A stretch of 64,000 nt of DNA from Pseudomonas corrugata (GTDB taxonomy: Bacteria > Pseudomonadota > Gammaproteobacteria > Pseudomonadales > Pseudomonadaceae). The notes under the pieces were generated by a model. That model searched no databases. It had not been told where the DNA came from and saw only the letters and a program-made list of their open reading frames with translations. Position numbers and translations under genes: made by a program. Location of the stretch: contig NZ_LHVK01000005.1 in NCBI RefSeq assembly GCF_001269905.1, positions 1-64,000 of the forward strand, given 5' to 3'. This document shows, in pieces, positions 10,773-21,137 of this stretch (position 1 is its first letter; the number at the start of each line of letters is the position of its first letter).

Positions 10773-10799
10773 AAAAAAGGCGACTTCCGTCGCCTTTTT
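10773..10799. terminator. Bidirectional intrinsic terminator (coq7 / speD)
   Basis: AAAAAAGGCGAC-TTCC-GTCGCCTTTTT is a symmetrical hairpin with A-run and T-run on either side. It serves the convergent genes coq7 and speD. Confidence 0.9.
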
Positions 10800-10812
10800 C
10801 AATACCCGAGAT

Positions 10813-11607
10813 TCAGCGCGGCATGTTGCGCGCGTAGAAAATTTCCAGCATCTCATGCTTCACACGCTCTTCCACCTGATCACGCTGTTCAGCAGACAGG
10901 TTGCTGGTCGCATCGCCGAACAGGTAGTTGTCCAGCTCGAAATCCTTGAGCAGCATCTTGGTGTGGAACAGGTTTTCCTGATACACGTTCACGTCGGTCA
11001 TCTGATACGCGTCGCGGGTGTCTTCGGACAGGTAGTTCTGAATCGAATTGATCTCGTGATCGATGAAGTGCTTGTGACCTTCCACGTCGCGGGTGAAACC
11101 ACGCACGCGGTAATCCACGGTCACGATATCCGAGTCGAACTGGTGGATCAGGAAGTTGAGTGCCTTGAGCGGTGAAATGACGCCACAGGTCGAAACATCG
11201 ATGTCCACACGGAACGTCGCAATACCGTCCACCGGGTGTATTTCCGGGTAGGTATGTACCGTGATGTGGCTCTTGTCGAGGTGGGCCAGGATGATTTCGG
11301 GCAATGGACCCGGGGACTCTTCGATCTGGCTGTCGGTCGGTGTCACCGGCTCTTCCGAGATCAGAATGGTCACGCTGGCGCCCTGGGGTTCATAGTCCTG
11401 ACTGGCGATGTTCAGGATGTTGGCACCAATGATATCGACAACTTCCGTGAGGATCTGCGTGAGGCGCTTGGCGTTGTACTCTTTATTGATGTACTCGACG
11501 TAGGCCTGCTGGTCTTGCGGGGTTTCCGCATAGCAGATGTCATAGATGTTGAAGCTCAAGGTCTTTGTCAGGTTGTTGAAACCATGGAGCTTGAGTTTGC
11601 TTTTCAC
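10813..11607 (-). CDS. speD: S-adenosylmethionine decarboxylase proenzyme
   Basis: Supplies decarboxylated SAM for spermidine synthesis. The 264-residue proenzyme is of the E. coli type. The self-cleavage site Lys112-Ser113 lies in [14 protein letters not shown], where Ser becomes the pyruvoyl group. A cysteine in [15 protein letters not shown] is the conserved proton donor region. The family start is [10 protein letters not shown], read from a GTG at 11607; an ATG at 11679 exists but adds unrelated residues. Confidence 0.94.
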   Translation of the reverse strand: MKSKLKLHGFNNLTKTLSFNIYDICYAETPQDQQAYVEYINKEYNAKRLTQILTEVVDIIGANILNIASQDYEPQGASVTILISEEPVTPTDSQIEESPGPLPEIILAHLDKSHITVHTYPEIHPVDGIATFRVDIDVSTCGVISPLKALNFLIHQFDSDIVTVDYRVRGFTRDVEGHKHFIDHEINSIQNYLSEDTRDAYQMTDVNVYQENLFHTKMLLKDFELDNYLFGDATSNLSAEQRDQVEERVKHEMLEIFYARNMPR

Positions 11608-11846
11608 CGTTTGAAAACTCTCTGTGTATTGCGGCCCGGCCGCGTGATCAAGCATGCCCGTCAGATACGAATGACGCATCTGCGTAGGACGGTTAACACC
11701 TCTTCGCGATGGCGATTTTGGTTGTCTGTCCAGGCAAGCGACCGGTCAGGAGACCGGCCACTGCCCTGAAAAAAGTGGCGCATTATGCAGACGTCGGCTT
11801 CTGACCGCCAGAGCTTGCACCGCTTTTATGATGGTTGGATGTCGAT

Positions 11847-12269
11847 TCAACCCAATTCGATGATTTCATAATCGTGGGTGATTTCAACACCCGCTGCGCC
11901 GAGCATGATCGAAGCCGAGCAGTATTTCTCGGCCGACAGCTCAATGGCACGCTTTACCTGGGCTTCCTTCAGGCCCCGGCCCTTTACCACGAAGTGCATG
12001 TGGATCTTGGTGAACACTTTCGGGTCCTCGGTAGCGCGCTCCGCATCCAGGAAGGCCTCACAGCTTTCGACAGCCTGGCGCGACTTCTTGAGAATGCTGA
12101 CGACGTCGAAGTTACTGCAACCTCCTACACCCAGCAGGAGCATTTCCATCGGCCGGACACCCAGGTTCCGACCACCGGCTTCCGGCGGGCCGTCCATGAC
12201 GACCACATGACCACTGCCTGACTCACCGAGGAACATGGCTTCGCCAGCCCATTGGATGCGTGCCTTCAT
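11847..12269 (-). CDS. OsmC family peroxiredoxin-like protein
   Basis: OsmC/Ohr-fold protein probably acting on organic hydroperoxides or redox stress. The 140-residue protein has the two conserved cysteines in LGVGGCSNFDVVSILKK and AEKYCSAS. The start is the ATG at 12269 with GGAG 8 bp upstream. It is divergent from vfr, the same arrangement as in other pseudomonads. Confidence 0.88.
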   Translation of the reverse strand: MKARIQWAGEAMFLGESGSGHVVVMDGPPEAGGRNLGVRPMEMLLLGVGGCSNFDVVSILKKSRQAVESCEAFLDAERATEDPKVFTKIHMHFVVKGRGLKEAQVKRAIELSAEKYCSASIMLGAAGVEITHDYEIIELG

Positions 12270-12415
12270 CGCCAAGACTCCACTGTCTAAAAAAGGGTCG
12301 CCAGCTTAGCACAGCCCCCCGGCATGACAGACCTTGCCGTAGGTCGCCTGGGCCATCTCCATCCAGGTAAATTCTCGAATCAATCGGGAGTGCCTCTGTT
12401 AAGCTTGCGCCCAAC

Positions 12416-12434
12416 AGCTGGCGTATCGCCAGCT
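12416..12434. promoter_or_regulatory. Perfect inverted repeat upstream of vfr
   Basis: AGCTGGCG-TAT-CGCCAGCT is an 8-bp perfect palindrome, 72 bp before the vfr start codon. It could be a protein-binding site or a leader hairpin. vfr is known to be autoregulated in P. aeruginosa, but this does not clearly match a CRP-type site (TGTGA-N6-TCACA). Confidence 0.4.
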
Positions 12435-12506
12435 CGTAGCGATTTGCCATTCGCGCCCATAAGAAAAACCAGACCAACACTCCGCGCAGTATTTCGGGAC
12501 ACAACC

Positions 12507-13151
12507 ATGGTTGCCATTACTCCCACATTCAAGATCAAGAACCTCGACAAACTCTTGATGCATTGCCAGCGTCGGCGCTATCCAGCCAAACACAACATCA
12601 TTTGCGCAGGCGACCGTTCCGAAACGCTATTTTTTATCATCAAGGGCTCGGTCACCATCCTGATCGAGGACGATGACGGGCGGGAGATGATCATCGCGTA
12701 TCTCAACTCCGGAGACTTCTTCGGTGAGCTGGGATTGTTCGAACAGGCCGGCAAGGAACAGGAACGCAGCGCCTGGGTACGGAGCAAGATCGAATGTGAG
12801 GTCGCGGAAATCAGCTACAGCAAATTCAGGGAGTTATCCCTGCAAGATCCTGACATTCTTTACGTACTTAGCGGACAAATCGCACAGCGCCTGCGCAATA
12901 CCACCCGCAAGGTAGGCGACCTTGCCTTCTTCGACGTGACCGGTCGAGTCGCCCGCTGCCTGTTGGAACTGTGCAAGCAACCCGATGCCATGACGCACCC
13001 CGACGGCATGCAGATCAAGGTCACCCGGCAGGAAATCGGTCGGATTGTCGGTTGCTCTAGGGAGATGGTGGGTCGTGTACTCAAGGATCTGGAGGAACGC
13101 AACCTGGTCAACGTCAAGGGCAAGACCATGGTGGTGTTCGGAACGCGCTAG
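12507..13151 (+). CDS. vfr: cAMP-responsive global regulator Vfr (CRP family)
   Basis: Global transcription factor controlling virulence and quorum-sensing genes in P. aeruginosa. The 214-residue protein has the cyclic-nucleotide fold (about 15-125) with the phosphate-binding segment [12 protein letters not shown]. The C-terminal helix-turn-helix is [25 protein letters not shown]. The start [15 protein letters not shown] is the conserved one; the ORF is open further upstream but without homology. Its stop codon overlaps that of the convergent lipoate-ligase-like gene in CTAG. Confidence 0.96.
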   Translation: MVAITPTFKIKNLDKLLMHCQRRRYPAKHNIICAGDRSETLFFIIKGSVTILIEDDDGREMIIAYLNSGDFFGELGLFEQAGKEQERSAWVRSKIECEVAEISYSKFRELSLQDPDILYVLSGQIAQRLRNTTRKVGDLAFFDVTGRVARCLLELCKQPDAMTHPDGMQIKVTRQEIGRIVGCSREMVGRVLKDLEERNLVNVKGKTMVVFGTR

Positions 13152-13843
13152 ACCAGTGCGCGGAATAGATCACGATAAAGTCCCTCAAGTCGCTCCAGCG
13201 CATGGGGGGCCGGGAATTTCTCGTGCAGGGCGATGTGACTCTCGGCACGCACGCGTTGCTCCAAACCGCAGGTTTCATTGAAGCGGTTGACTGCGGCGAC
13301 CATCGACTCGCGTTCGTTTTCCAGCAAAAGTGCCCCATGCACCAGGCCTACCGGGCGTTGCCCCCCCTTGCTCTGACGCCAGCGCTGAGCGGTGCCGACC
13401 ATTTTCCGGCCGTCGAGATTGACGTTGAATCGCCCGTCGCAAAACGCTCCGTCCACCTCGCCCAGCGAAGCCACACCGCCCAGCTCGTCCAGCAACTGGC
13501 AGATGGGATCGCACAATCGGCGATACGCGGTTTCGATCCGACCGTGGTCGCCTTCGCTACGGGGTGGTGCATAGACCAGCGCAATATTGACCGTCGCGGC
13601 CGATTGCGGCACCGGCTCGCCACCGGTTTCGCGCAGCAGGACAGGCCAGCCGTTGGCAGCCGAAACTTCGCAAGCGAGGTCGAACCCCGGCAGGCGACTC
13701 AAACGGCGCGGCATCACCAACGCACGGTCATTGGGTCGCCAGAACAGCAGGCCAAATTCGGCATCGCCCGCGCAGATACTGGCCAACAGCTCCTGTTCGG
13801 CTTGCAGTCCAGCTTCGACGCAAAGAGAGATCACCGACGGCAT
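13148..13843 (-). CDS. Lipoate-protein ligase-like protein (BPL/LplA fold)
   Basis: Predicted to transfer lipoyl or octanoyl groups, or to be a divergent relative. The 231-residue protein has the conserved lysine context [12 protein letters not shown] expected to bind the acyl-adenylate. A weakened RxxGGxxV motif is present ([10 protein letters not shown], where typical LplA has RRxSGGGxV). It follows trpC by only 4 bp, so it is the last gene of trpGDC, as recalled for other pseudomonads. Role in lipoylation is not proven. Confidence 0.75.
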   Translation of the reverse strand: MPSVISLCVEAGLQAEQELLASICAGDAEFGLLFWRPNDRALVMPRRLSRLPGFDLACEVSAANGWPVLLRETGGEPVPQSAATVNIALVYAPPRSEGDHGRIETAYRRLCDPICQLLDELGGVASLGEVDGAFCDGRFNVNLDGRKMVGTAQRWRQSKGGQRPVGLVHGALLLENERESMVAAVNRFNETCGLEQRVRAESHIALHEKFPAPHALERLEGLYRDLFRALV

Positions 13844-13847
13844 CGGA

Positions 13848-14684
13848 TCAATCCAGCGCCGAACCCGTCACCGGAGTGCCACGCTCGGGGAAGAACAGGC
13901 GTTGCAACTCCGTACCCGGATTTTCGGCCCGCATGAACGCCTCCCCCACCAGGAACGAGTACACATCGCTGACTTCCATCAGCTCGACATCGGCCCGATT
14001 GAGAATGCCACTCTCGGTGATGACCAGGCGATCACGGGGGATACGCGGCAACAGATCCAGCGTAGTTTCCAGGCTGACTTCAAAGGTGTGCAGGTTGCGG
14101 TTGTTCACGCCGACCAGTTTGGTGTCGAGGGTCTTCAGGGCCCGCTCCAGTTCGTCGCCATCATGCACTTCCACCAGCACATCCAACCCCACATCCTTGG
14201 CGACGGAGGCCAGTTCGGCCATTTTCACGTCGTCCAGCGCGGAGACTATCAATAGCACGCAGTCGGCACCCAAGGCTCTGGCTTCCACGATCTGATAGGG
14301 ATCGACCATGAAGTCCTTGCGAATCACCGGCAACCTGCACGCTGCACGCGCCTGCTTCAGATAGTCATCGTGACCCTGAAAAAAATCGATATCAGTGAGC
14401 ACCGAGAGGCAAGTCGCACCGCCCTTCTCGTAGCTGCGGGCGATATCGGCTGGTACGAAATGCTCACGGATCACACCCTTGCTGGGTGAAGCCTTCTTGA
14501 TTTCGGCAATCACGGCCGGATGTTTTTTCTTCGCCTGATTGATCAGTGCGTTGGCAAAGCCACGGGGAGCATCCGCTGCACGCGCCAGGCTTTCCAACTC
14601 GGCCAGACTGACCCGGGCCCTGCGCTCGGCTACTTCCTCAGCCTTGCGGGCCAGAATTTTTTCCAGAACCGTTGGCACGCTCAT
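13848..14684 (-). CDS. trpC: Indole-3-glycerol phosphate synthase
   Basis: Fourth step of tryptophan synthesis, ring closure of CdRP to indoleglycerol phosphate. It has 278 residues and a TIM barrel: [63 protein letters not shown] and ITESGI are all present. It is a monofunctional enzyme without the TrpF fusion. Its ATG overlaps the trpD stop (ATGA). Confidence 0.97.
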   Translation of the reverse strand: MSVPTVLEKILARKAEEVAERRARVSLAELESLARAADAPRGFANALINQAKKKHPAVIAEIKKASPSKGVIREHFVPADIARSYEKGGATCLSVLTDIDFFQGHDDYLKQARAACRLPVIRKDFMVDPYQIVEARALGADCVLLIVSALDDVKMAELASVAKDVGLDVLVEVHDGDELERALKTLDTKLVGVNNRNLHTFEVSLETTLDLLPRIPRDRLVITESGILNRADVELMEVSDVYSFLVGEAFMRAENPGTELQRLFFPERGTPVTGSALD

Positions 14685-15730
14685 CCTTCGTTCTCCACTT
14701 TGAATACGGCAGTAAAGGCGCCCAGCTCTTCAAGCTTCTCCCGAGCCAGGCCGGTATGCAATGCGTCATGGGCCAGTTCCACGCCTTGCTTGAGGCTGCT
14801 GGCGTGGTCGGCGGCGTACAAAGCAGCACCGGCGTTGAGCACGATCATTTCCGCGGCCTTCTGGCCATTCTCGGTCTTGCGACGCCCCAGGGCATCACGG
14901 ATCAACTCCAGCGACTCGGCCGGTCCACCCACGGCCAGGCCATGCAGACTCTGACTCTTCATACCCAGGTCCTCAGGTTCGACCCAGTATTCGCTGATCT
15001 GGTCATTTTTAAGTTCAGCCACGAAGGTCGGTGCCGCCAGGCTGAATTCGTCCAGGCCATCCTTCGAATGGACCACCAGAACGTGCTTGCTGCCCAGGCG
15101 CTGCAAGACTTCCACCAACGGCCGGCACAACGCCTGACTGAACACGCCCACCACCTGATGTTTCACGCCGGCCGGATTCGTAAGCGGGCCGAGCATGTTG
15201 AACAGGGTACGCAGGCCCAGGTCGCGACGTGGTGCGGCCGCATGCTTCATGGCGCTGTGATGGGTCTGGGCAAACATGAAGCCGATGCCCACGTTATCGA
15301 TGCAGCGCGCCACCTGGACCGGCGTCAGGTTCAGGTAGATACCGGCCGCTTCCAGCAAGTCGGCACTGCCGCTCTTGCCTGAAACCGCTCGATTGCCGTG
15401 CTTGGCGACGGTGCAACCGGCGGCCGCGACGACGAAGGCCGAGGCAGTTGACACGTTGAAGATATTGGCACCATCACCGCCGGTGCCCACCACGTCCACA
15501 ACGCCGTCCAGGGTCTTGAGTTCGACCTTGTCCGCCAACTCGCGCATCACCGAGACCGCGCCGACGATTTCGTCGATGCTTTCGCTCTTCATGCGCATGG
15601 CCATCATGAATGCACCAATCTGCGCATCCGTGCACTGTCCGGTCATGATTTCGCGCATCACGTCGCGCATCTCGTCGGTGCTCAGATCGAGATGACCAAC
15701 GATACGCCCCAGGGCTGTCTTGATATCCAT
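14681..15730 (-). CDS. trpD: Anthranilate phosphoribosyltransferase
   Basis: Second step of tryptophan synthesis. The 349-residue protein has the PRPP-binding [15 protein letters not shown] and [19 protein letters not shown] motifs. It is separate from the glutamine amidotransferase TrpG, which lies 9 bp upstream, and overlaps trpC by 4 bp, indicating translational coupling. Confidence 0.98.
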   Translation of the reverse strand: MDIKTALGRIVGHLDLSTDEMRDVMREIMTGQCTDAQIGAFMMAMRMKSESIDEIVGAVSVMRELADKVELKTLDGVVDVVGTGGDGANIFNVSTASAFVVAAAGCTVAKHGNRAVSGKSGSADLLEAAGIYLNLTPVQVARCIDNVGIGFMFAQTHHSAMKHAAAPRRDLGLRTLFNMLGPLTNPAGVKHQVVGVFSQALCRPLVEVLQRLGSKHVLVVHSKDGLDEFSLAAPTFVAELKNDQISEYWVEPEDLGMKSQSLHGLAVGGPAESLELIRDALGRRKTENGQKAAEMIVLNAGAALYAADHASSLKQGVELAHDALHTGLAREKLEELGAFTAVFKVENEG

Positions 15731-15739
15731 GGAAAGTCC

Positions 15740-16333
15740 TTAGCGCGTGCCGCCGGTTTGTTTGAGGAAGTTGGCGAACAGTTCGTGGCCCTGTTCGGTA
15801 AGAATGGACTCAGGGTGAAACTGCACACCCTCAATGTTCAACGTTTTGTGGCGCAGCCCCATGATTTCATCCACCGAACCGTCTTCCAGTTGGGTCCAGG
15901 CGGTCAGTTCCAGGCAGTCCGGCAGGGTTTCGCGCTTGACGATCAGGGAGTGATAGCGAGTGACGGTGAGCGGACGGTTCAGGCCCTCGAACACGCCCTT
16001 GTTTTCATGAAATACCGGGCTGGTCTTACCGTGCATGACCTGCCGGGCCCGCACCACGTCGCCGCCAAAGGCCTGGCCGATCGATTGATGGCCCAGGCAG
16101 ACGCCGAGGATGGGCAGTTTGCCCGCGAAATACTTGATGGCCTCGATGGAGACACCCGCCTCGGTCGGCGTGCACGGCCCTGGTGACACCACAATGCGCT
16201 CAGGCTTGAGAGCTTCGATCTCGGCAATGGTCAATTCGTCGTTGCGCACGACCTTCACCTCGGAGCCCAACTCGCCGAGGTACTGCACAACGTTGTAGGT
16301 AAAGGAGTCGTAATTATCGATCATCAGCAACAT
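15740..16333 (-). CDS. trpG: Anthranilate synthase component II (glutamine amidotransferase)
   Basis: Provides ammonia from glutamine to TrpE. The 197-residue class I amidotransferase has the nucleophile elbow [12 protein letters not shown], with Cys near residue 79, and the His-Glu pair in GVQFHPES. It heads the trpGDC operon and is separated from trpE by estA. A 160-bp leader with a Trp-containing small ORF precedes it, suggesting attenuation. Confidence 0.97.
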   Translation of the reverse strand: MLLMIDNYDSFTYNVVQYLGELGSEVKVVRNDELTIAEIEALKPERIVVSPGPCTPTEAGVSIEAIKYFAGKLPILGVCLGHQSIGQAFGGDVVRARQVMHGKTSPVFHENKGVFEGLNRPLTVTRYHSLIVKRETLPDCLELTAWTQLEDGSVDEIMGLRHKTLNIEGVQFHPESILTEQGHELFANFLKQTGGTR

Positions 16334-16388
16334 GGCGTAAGCAACCTATTGAATTCACTGACTTTAAATACAGCCTTCGAAGAGAACC

Positions 16389-16484
16389 CGCACGGTGCTG
16401 CGCTTGGCCGGGCAAATCGTGCGCCAGCGAAACGGCTTTCAAACGGGCAAAGAAGGCAAATCGGTACAGGTCCGGCAAGGCCGG
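16389..16484 (-). promoter_or_regulatory. Candidate attenuator structures in the trpGDC leader
   Basis: Between the Trp-rich small ORF and trpG, the minus-strand RNA can form CCGGC-CTT-GCCGG (16484-16472) and a longer stem CGCACG/CGTGCG (16423-16418 with 16394-16389), which is followed by GGGTTCTCTTC. The leader's GGCGCGCC, overlapping its last Trp codon, could instead pair with GGCGC near 16421. The terminator lacks a clean U-run, so the exact mechanism is inference. The remaining leader shows no other gene. Confidence 0.5.
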
Positions 16485-16494
16485 CAGAGAACGG

Positions 16495-16581
16495 TCAGGC
16501 GCGCCAACGCCAACGGGCGTGAGCCTTGATCATTTGATCCAGAAGTTTGCTGACAATCGACACGGGGGAAGTCTCGTTCAT
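16495..16581 (-). CDS. Putative tryptophan leader peptide (28 aa)
   Basis: Short ORF on the trpG strand: ATG at 16581, stop TGA at 16495, 28 residues beginning MNETSPVSIV and ending KAHARWRWRA. Two Trp codons two positions apart occur immediately before the stop, as expected for a leader peptide that senses charged tRNA-Trp. The last ten residues match the C-terminus of Gph upstream of trpE ([10 protein letters not shown]), and weaker similarity extends further back (SKLL against RKLW). Attenuation of trpE and trpGDC has been reported in P. putida. The distance to trpG is 161 bp. Confidence 0.75.
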   Translation of the reverse strand: MNETSPVSIVSKLLDQMIKAHARWRWRA

Positions 16582-16735
16582 ACGTCCGGGCACAGTAGCT
16601 TAGCTGGGCGGAGCGCGCAATATGAGCGAGCCGAAGGGCTTGCAAACAATCACAACGTTCCGGATGGATGGCCGAACGCAAAAGGTCTGGCGCTGTCGTT
16701 ATTCCAACAACGACAAGACAAAACGGACTTTGCCC

Positions 16736-18634
16736 ATGATCAAACAAACGTTGTTCATACCTGTCACCGCTTGCTTGCTGGCGATGACCAGCATCCACAC
16801 AAGCGCAGCCCCCTACTCCAGCTTCATCGTCTTCGGCGACAGCCTCAACGACGCCGGCCAGCTCACCGACCCCGACGGCCCGGCCGGAGCGACCCGGCGC
16901 TTTACCAACCGCACCGGCCCGATCTACCTGGATGGCAGCGGCGAAGTCTATTCCGCCAATGCCACCCAACTGCTGGGTGAACGGTTGGGCTACTCCGCGG
17001 ATGAAACCGCCGCCTCCACCTCGGCAGCCCGTGCCAACGCGGGACTGGCGGACGGCAACAACTGGGCCGTAGGCGGCTATCGCACCGATCAGATTCTCGA
17101 CTCGCTCACCACCGTTTCCGATACCGGCGAGCGTAGTCGTGCCGGCTACCTGGCCAACGGGCTGCGCGCAGACCCGAATGCGCTGTATTACATTTCCGGT
17201 GGCGGCAACGACTTTCTCCAGGGCCTGGTATTGACCCCTCGGCAGGCGCAGGACGCCGCGGACCGCCTGGCCAACAGTGTCCAGACCCTGCAAACAGCGG
17301 GCGCCCGATACCTGATGGTCTGGCTGCTGCCCGACCTGGGCCTGACGCCAGCCTTGAACGGAACCCCTTTGCAGAATGCCGTCTCGCAGCTAAGCAATCA
17401 GTTCAACCAGCAGTTGATCACCCGACTGCAAGGTATCGACGCCGAAGTCATCCCTCTGAACATTCCATTGTTGTTGCAGGAAAGCTTCGCTGATCCCGCA
17501 CGGTTCGGCTTTGCCAGCGGTACGAATCTCATCGCTACTTGCTTCAGCGGCAACAGCTGCACCGAAAACACCACCTATGGCATCCACAGCGCCACACCTG
17601 ACCCGAGCAAACTGGTCTACAACGACTCGGTCCACCCTACCGAAGCCGGACAGAAGCTGATCGCCGACTACGCATACTCCCTGCTCTCGGCGCCGTGGGA
17701 GCTGACATTGCTACCCGAAATGGCTCATTCGACGCTCCGCGCCCATCAGGATGAACTGCGCAACCAATGGCAATCGGACCGGGACAGCTGGCAGGCGGTC
17801 GGCCAGTGGCGAGCGATCGTCGCGGGCGGCGGCCAGCATCTGGACCTGGACAGCCAGAGCAACAGCGCCAGCGCCGATGGCAGTGGCCAGAGCCTGAATA
17901 TCGGAGGCAGTTACCGCCTCAGCGAAGCCTGGCGCGTCGGGGTGGCCGCCGGCTTCTATCGCCAGGACATGGAAGCAGGTCATAACGACTCGGACTACAC
18001 GCTCAACAGCTACCTGGCCACCGCCTTTGCCCAGTTCCAGCAGAATCGCTGGTGGGCCGATGCTGCGCTGACCGGCGGCAAGCTCGACTACGACAACCTG
18101 GAACGCAAGTTCGACCTGGGCGCCAGCCAGGCACAGGAAAAAGGCGATACCGACGGTCGTCTCTGGGCGTTCAGCAGTCGCGTGGGCTACGACATTGCCC
18201 AGCCCGGCAGTGAATGGCACCTGTCACCGTTCATCAGTGCCGATTACGCGAAGGTGGAAGTCGACGGTTATTCCGAGAAGAGCAACCGTTCCACGGCCCT
18301 GACATTCGATGATCAGACCCGTGACTCGAAACGCCTGGGCATTGGCTTACAGGGCAAATACAACTTCACCCGCCAGACCCAGGTGTTTGGCGAATATGCC
18401 CACGAACGTGGGTATGAAGATGACACGCAGAAGGTGAATATTGCCCTCAACAGCCTGCCGGCCAACGACTTCACGCTTGAAGGCTATACGCCACAGAGCC
18501 ACCTGAATCGCCTGAGTCTGGGGATCAGCCATAAGCTGACCAACGATCTGGCGCTGCGGGGCGGCTATACATTGCGCAAGGATGATGATTTCACCCAGCA
18601 AGGGGTGAATGTCGGGGTCAGCCTGGACTTCTGA
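16736..18634 (+). CDS. estA: Autotransporter esterase EstA (GDSL family)
   Basis: Outer-membrane-anchored esterase whose passenger faces the outside. The 632-residue protein has a signal peptide (cleaved around residue 24, TSAAP). The GDSL catalytic domain has the nucleophile Ser36 in [15 protein letters not shown] and the Asp/His pair in [12 protein letters not shown]-terminal beta-barrel (about 370-632) ends in aromatic Phe (SLDF). P. putida also has an esterase between trpE and trpG, whereas P. aeruginosa has the pyocin cluster there. An ORF extends 38 codons upstream, but the signal peptide sets the start. Confidence 0.93.
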   Translation: MIKQTLFIPVTACLLAMTSIHTSAAPYSSFIVFGDSLNDAGQLTDPDGPAGATRRFTNRTGPIYLDGSGEVYSANATQLLGERLGYSADETAASTSAARANAGLADGNNWAVGGYRTDQILDSLTTVSDTGERSRAGYLANGLRADPNALYYISGGGNDFLQGLVLTPRQAQDAADRLANSVQTLQTAGARYLMVWLLPDLGLTPALNGTPLQNAVSQLSNQFNQQLITRLQGIDAEVIPLNIPLLLQESFADPARFGFASGTNLIATCFSGNSCTENTTYGIHSATPDPSKLVYNDSVHPTEAGQKLIADYAYSLLSAPWELTLLPEMAHSTLRAHQDELRNQWQSDRDSWQAVGQWRAIVAGGGQHLDLDSQSNSASADGSGQSLNIGGSYRLSEAWRVGVAAGFYRQDMEAGHNDSDYTLNSYLATAFAQFQQNRWWADAALTGGKLDYDNLERKFDLGASQAQEKGDTDGRLWAFSSRVGYDIAQPGSEWHLSPFISADYAKVEVDGYSEKSNRSTALTFDDQTRDSKRLGIGLQGKYNFTRQTQVFGEYAHERGYEDDTQKVNIALNSLPANDFTLEGYTPQSHLNRLSLGISHKLTNDLALRGGYTLRKDDDFTQQGVNVGVSLDF

Positions 18635-18643
18635 TCGACGGAA

Positions 18644-18738
18644 CCCTGTGGGAACGAGCATGCTCGCGGTGGCGACACATCAGACATATTGTCCTTGAAA
18701 GTGCCGCCGTCAATCGCGAGCAGGCTCGCTCCCACAGT
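18644..18738. repeat. REP pair (inverted), between estA and trpE
   Basis: Two REP units in opposite orientation, ctgtgggaacgagcatgctcgcgg and its near reverse complement ending cgcgagcaggctcgctcccacag, about 40 bp apart. Lies between convergent genes and could fold into a long stem. Confidence 0.85.
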
Positions 18739-18765
18739 GATTGTGGCTCACAGATGCAGGCGAAC

Positions 18766-20247
18766 TCAGTCGCGCGAAGTCTGCTCGGCCAGCGCCACGG
18801 CACGGAACATTGCCCGGCGCTTGTTCAGGGTTTCTTCCCATTCCAGCACTGGTACCGAATCGGCAACGATGCCGCCACCGGCCTGCACATGGAGTTCGCC
18901 GTTCTTGATCACGGCTGTCCGGATGGCAATGGCGGTGTCCATGTTGCCGTTCCAGGCGAAATAACCCACGGCACCACCGTATACACCACGCTTGACCGGT
19001 TCCAGTTCATCGATGATTTCCATCGCGCGGATTTTTGGCGCACCGGACAAGGTCCCCGCCGGCAGGATCGCCCGCAAGGCGTCCATGGCCGTCAGCCCGG
19101 CCTTCAACTGTCCGGTGACGTTCGACACGATGTGCATCACGTTGGAATATCGCTCGATGACCATCTTCTCGGTCAGCTTCACCGAGCCGACCTCCGAAAC
19201 CCGGCCGGTATCGTTGCGTCCCAGGTCAATCAGCATCAAGTGCTCGGCGATTTCCTTGGCGTCAGACAACAGGTCCTCTTCCAGCGCCCGATCCGCTTCT
19301 TCCGTGGCGCCGCGAGGGCGAGTACCGGCAATCGGTCGCACGGTGATCAGGTTGTCCTCGACCCGCACCAACACCTCCGGCGAACTGCCCACGACGTGAA
19401 AATCACCGAAGTTGAAGAAGTACATGTAAGGCGTCGGGTTGAAGCAACGCAGTGCCCGGTACAAATCGATGGGCGCGGCCTTGAAGTCGATGGACATCCG
19501 TTGCGAAGGCACCACCTGCATGCAGTCGCCCGCCAGGATGTACTCCTTGATGGTATCGACGGCTCTTTCGTAATCGGCCTGGGTGAAGCTGGAGCGGAAC
19601 ACCGGGTCGGCGGCGGCTTGCTTGCCGAAGTCCAACCCCGGACGCGGGGTAATTGGCTGGCGAAGCTTTTCCAACAGCGCCTGCAGGCTTTTCTGACCTT
19701 GCTCGTAGGCATCGTCCTGAGAAGGATCCGCCAAGACAATTGCATGCATCTTGCCGGCGAGGTTGTCGAAGACTACCACCGCATCGGAAACCATCAGCAG
19801 GATGTCCGGCACGCCCAGAGGATCCGGGTTCGGACAGGTGCCCAGGCGTTTTTCCACATAGCGCACGCAGTCGTAGCCGAAATACCCCACCAGACCGCCG
19901 TTGAAACGCGGCAGGCCGGGGATGGTCGGCACGTTGTAGCGCGCCTTGAAGGTTTCGACGAAGGCCAGCGGGTCTTCGACCTCGTGGCTTTCGATCTCGA
20001 CGCCGTCGTGGGTCACGCTGATGCGATGGTCATGGACTCGCAGCACCGTACGGCACGGCAGGCCGATGATGGAGTAACGGCCCCATTTTTCCCCGCCCTG
20101 CACCGACTCGAGCAGGTAGGAATTGGGCTGGTCGGCCAGCTTGAGGTAGATCGACAGCGGTGTGTCGAAGTCGGCCAGGGTTTCGCAGGCGAGCGGGATA
20201 CGGTTGTAGCCGGCAGCGGCCAGGCGCAGGAATTCTTCGCGGATCAT
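18766..20247 (-). CDS. trpE: Anthranilate synthase component I
   Basis: First committed step of tryptophan synthesis, chorismate to anthranilate with TrpG. The 493-residue protein has the N-terminal LLES feedback-inhibition motif ([18 protein letters not shown]). The C-terminal chorismate-binding domain has [36 protein letters not shown] and [17 protein letters not shown]. The start is MIREEFLRL at 20247. Gph-trpE form one transcription direction with rpe and are preceded by a leader peptide fused to the end of Gph. Confidence 0.98.
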   Translation of the reverse strand: MIREEFLRLAAAGYNRIPLACETLADFDTPLSIYLKLADQPNSYLLESVQGGEKWGRYSIIGLPCRTVLRVHDHRISVTHDGVEIESHEVEDPLAFVETFKARYNVPTIPGLPRFNGGLVGYFGYDCVRYVEKRLGTCPNPDPLGVPDILLMVSDAVVVFDNLAGKMHAIVLADPSQDDAYEQGQKSLQALLEKLRQPITPRPGLDFGKQAAADPVFRSSFTQADYERAVDTIKEYILAGDCMQVVPSQRMSIDFKAAPIDLYRALRCFNPTPYMYFFNFGDFHVVGSSPEVLVRVEDNLITVRPIAGTRPRGATEEADRALEEDLLSDAKEIAEHLMLIDLGRNDTGRVSEVGSVKLTEKMVIERYSNVMHIVSNVTGQLKAGLTAMDALRAILPAGTLSGAPKIRAMEIIDELEPVKRGVYGGAVGYFAWNGNMDTAIAIRTAVIKNGELHVQAGGGIVADSVPVLEWEETLNKRRAMFRAVALAEQTSRD

Positions 20248-20291
20248 GAGGGTGCCTCGTGGCAAGAGGAGCTGACAGTCAGGTATGCAAA

Positions 20292-20327
20292 CGCGCCGGA
20301 TAACCGGCCAGGATCAAGTCAGGCGCG
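20292..20327 (-). promoter_or_regulatory. Candidate trpE attenuator
   Basis: In minus-strand RNA, GCCGG-TTAT-CCGGC (20308-20295) forms a compact hairpin followed by GCGTTTGC. Its 3' arm region CGGCGCG (20298-20292) can instead pair with CGCGCC (20327-20322), which overlaps the last Trp/Arg codons of the RWRWRA tail of gph. The two pairings are mutually exclusive, the classical layout for leader-peptide attenuation. The U-tract is poor, so termination efficiency is uncertain. Confidence 0.55.
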
Positions 20328-21137
20328 CCAACGCCAGCGGGCCAGGGCCTTCATGACTTTCATCCAGAGTTTGCGAGTGACCACCACGATGGCGTTTCCA
20401 GAAGAGGATTGAACAGCGTCGGGCAACGTTATCTCAGCGGCCGGGTCCAGGCAACCGGGAATTAACAGACGCAGGTCGTCGATCACCAGCGTGGGAAACT
20501 CTTCAGCGATCGGCCGGCCATGGTTGTAGCCATAACTCAGTGCCACGCACTTGACCCCTGCCGCTTTCGCCGCCAGCACATCGCTGCGCGAGTCGCCAAC
20601 AAATAACGATTGGGAGGCCGGAATGTTGGCCATCTTCATGACAAAAAACAGCGCAGCCGGGTCGGGCTTCTTCTGCGGCAAGGTATCGCCGCCGATGATC
20701 CAGCGGAAGTAGCGGCCGATTTTCATCTGGTCCAGCAACGGCGCAACGAAGCGTTCCGGCTTGTTGGTGATCAGCGCCATTTCCACGCCTTGCTTGTGCA
20801 GCCACTTGAGGGTCGAGCGCACGCCGGGGTAGACCACCGTCAGCGGGTGATTGCCCTCATAGGCTTCGTTGAACAACTCCAACGCTCGCTCAGCCTCGGC
20901 GTCATCGACCCCTTGGGCGTCGATGTGGTTGGCCAGGGCCCGGCGCACCAGCATGGGCGCGCCGTTGCCGACCCAATGGCGCACCGCGTCGAGGCCGGCA
21001 GCCGGACGTCCAAGCTTGAGCAGCATGTCATCCACGGCTGCCGCAAGGTCCGGGACCGAGTCGACCAGGGTGCCATCGAGGTCGAACATCACCAGACGCG
21101 GCAGGCAGCCGGGGAACAACTGCTCGAAACCGCTCAT
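20319..21137 (-). CDS. gph: Phosphoglycolate phosphatase, with C-terminal trp leader-like tail
   Basis: HAD-family hydrolase that removes 2-phosphoglycolate. The 272-residue protein has motif [11 protein letters not shown], motif II ALITNKP, motif III KKPDP and motif [18 protein letters not shown]. It overlaps rpe by 4 bp (ATGA). It is longer than the roughly 225 residues of enteric Gph; the extra tail ends [10 protein letters not shown] then [10 protein letters not shown]. That ending matches the small ORF upstream of trpG and lies 71 bp before trpE. The tail may serve as the trpE leader peptide. Confidence 0.93.
   Translation of the reverse strand: MSGFEQLFPGCLPRLVMFDLDGTLVDSVPDLAAAVDDMLLKLGRPAAGLDAVRHWVGNGAPMLVRRALANHIDAQGVDDAEAERALELFNEAYEGNHPLTVVYPGVRSTLKWLHKQGVEMALITNKPERFVAPLLDQMKIGRYFRWIIGGDTLPQKKPDPAALFFVMKMANIPASQSLFVGDSRSDVLAAKAAGVKCVALSYGYNHGRPIAEEFPTLVIDDLRLLIPGCLDPAAEITLPDAVQSSSGNAIVVVTRKLWMKVMKALARWRWRA

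Noticed and set aside
13148..13151. Overlap of the vfr and lipoate-ligase-like stop codons as a possible error.
   Set aside because: CTAG reads TAG on both strands, a legitimate tail-to-tail overlap; both proteins have normal C-termini.
20266..20318. A separate short leader ORF between gph and trpE.
   Set aside because: No ATG/GTG frame with Trp codons exists in this gap; the Trp codons are within the end of gph.
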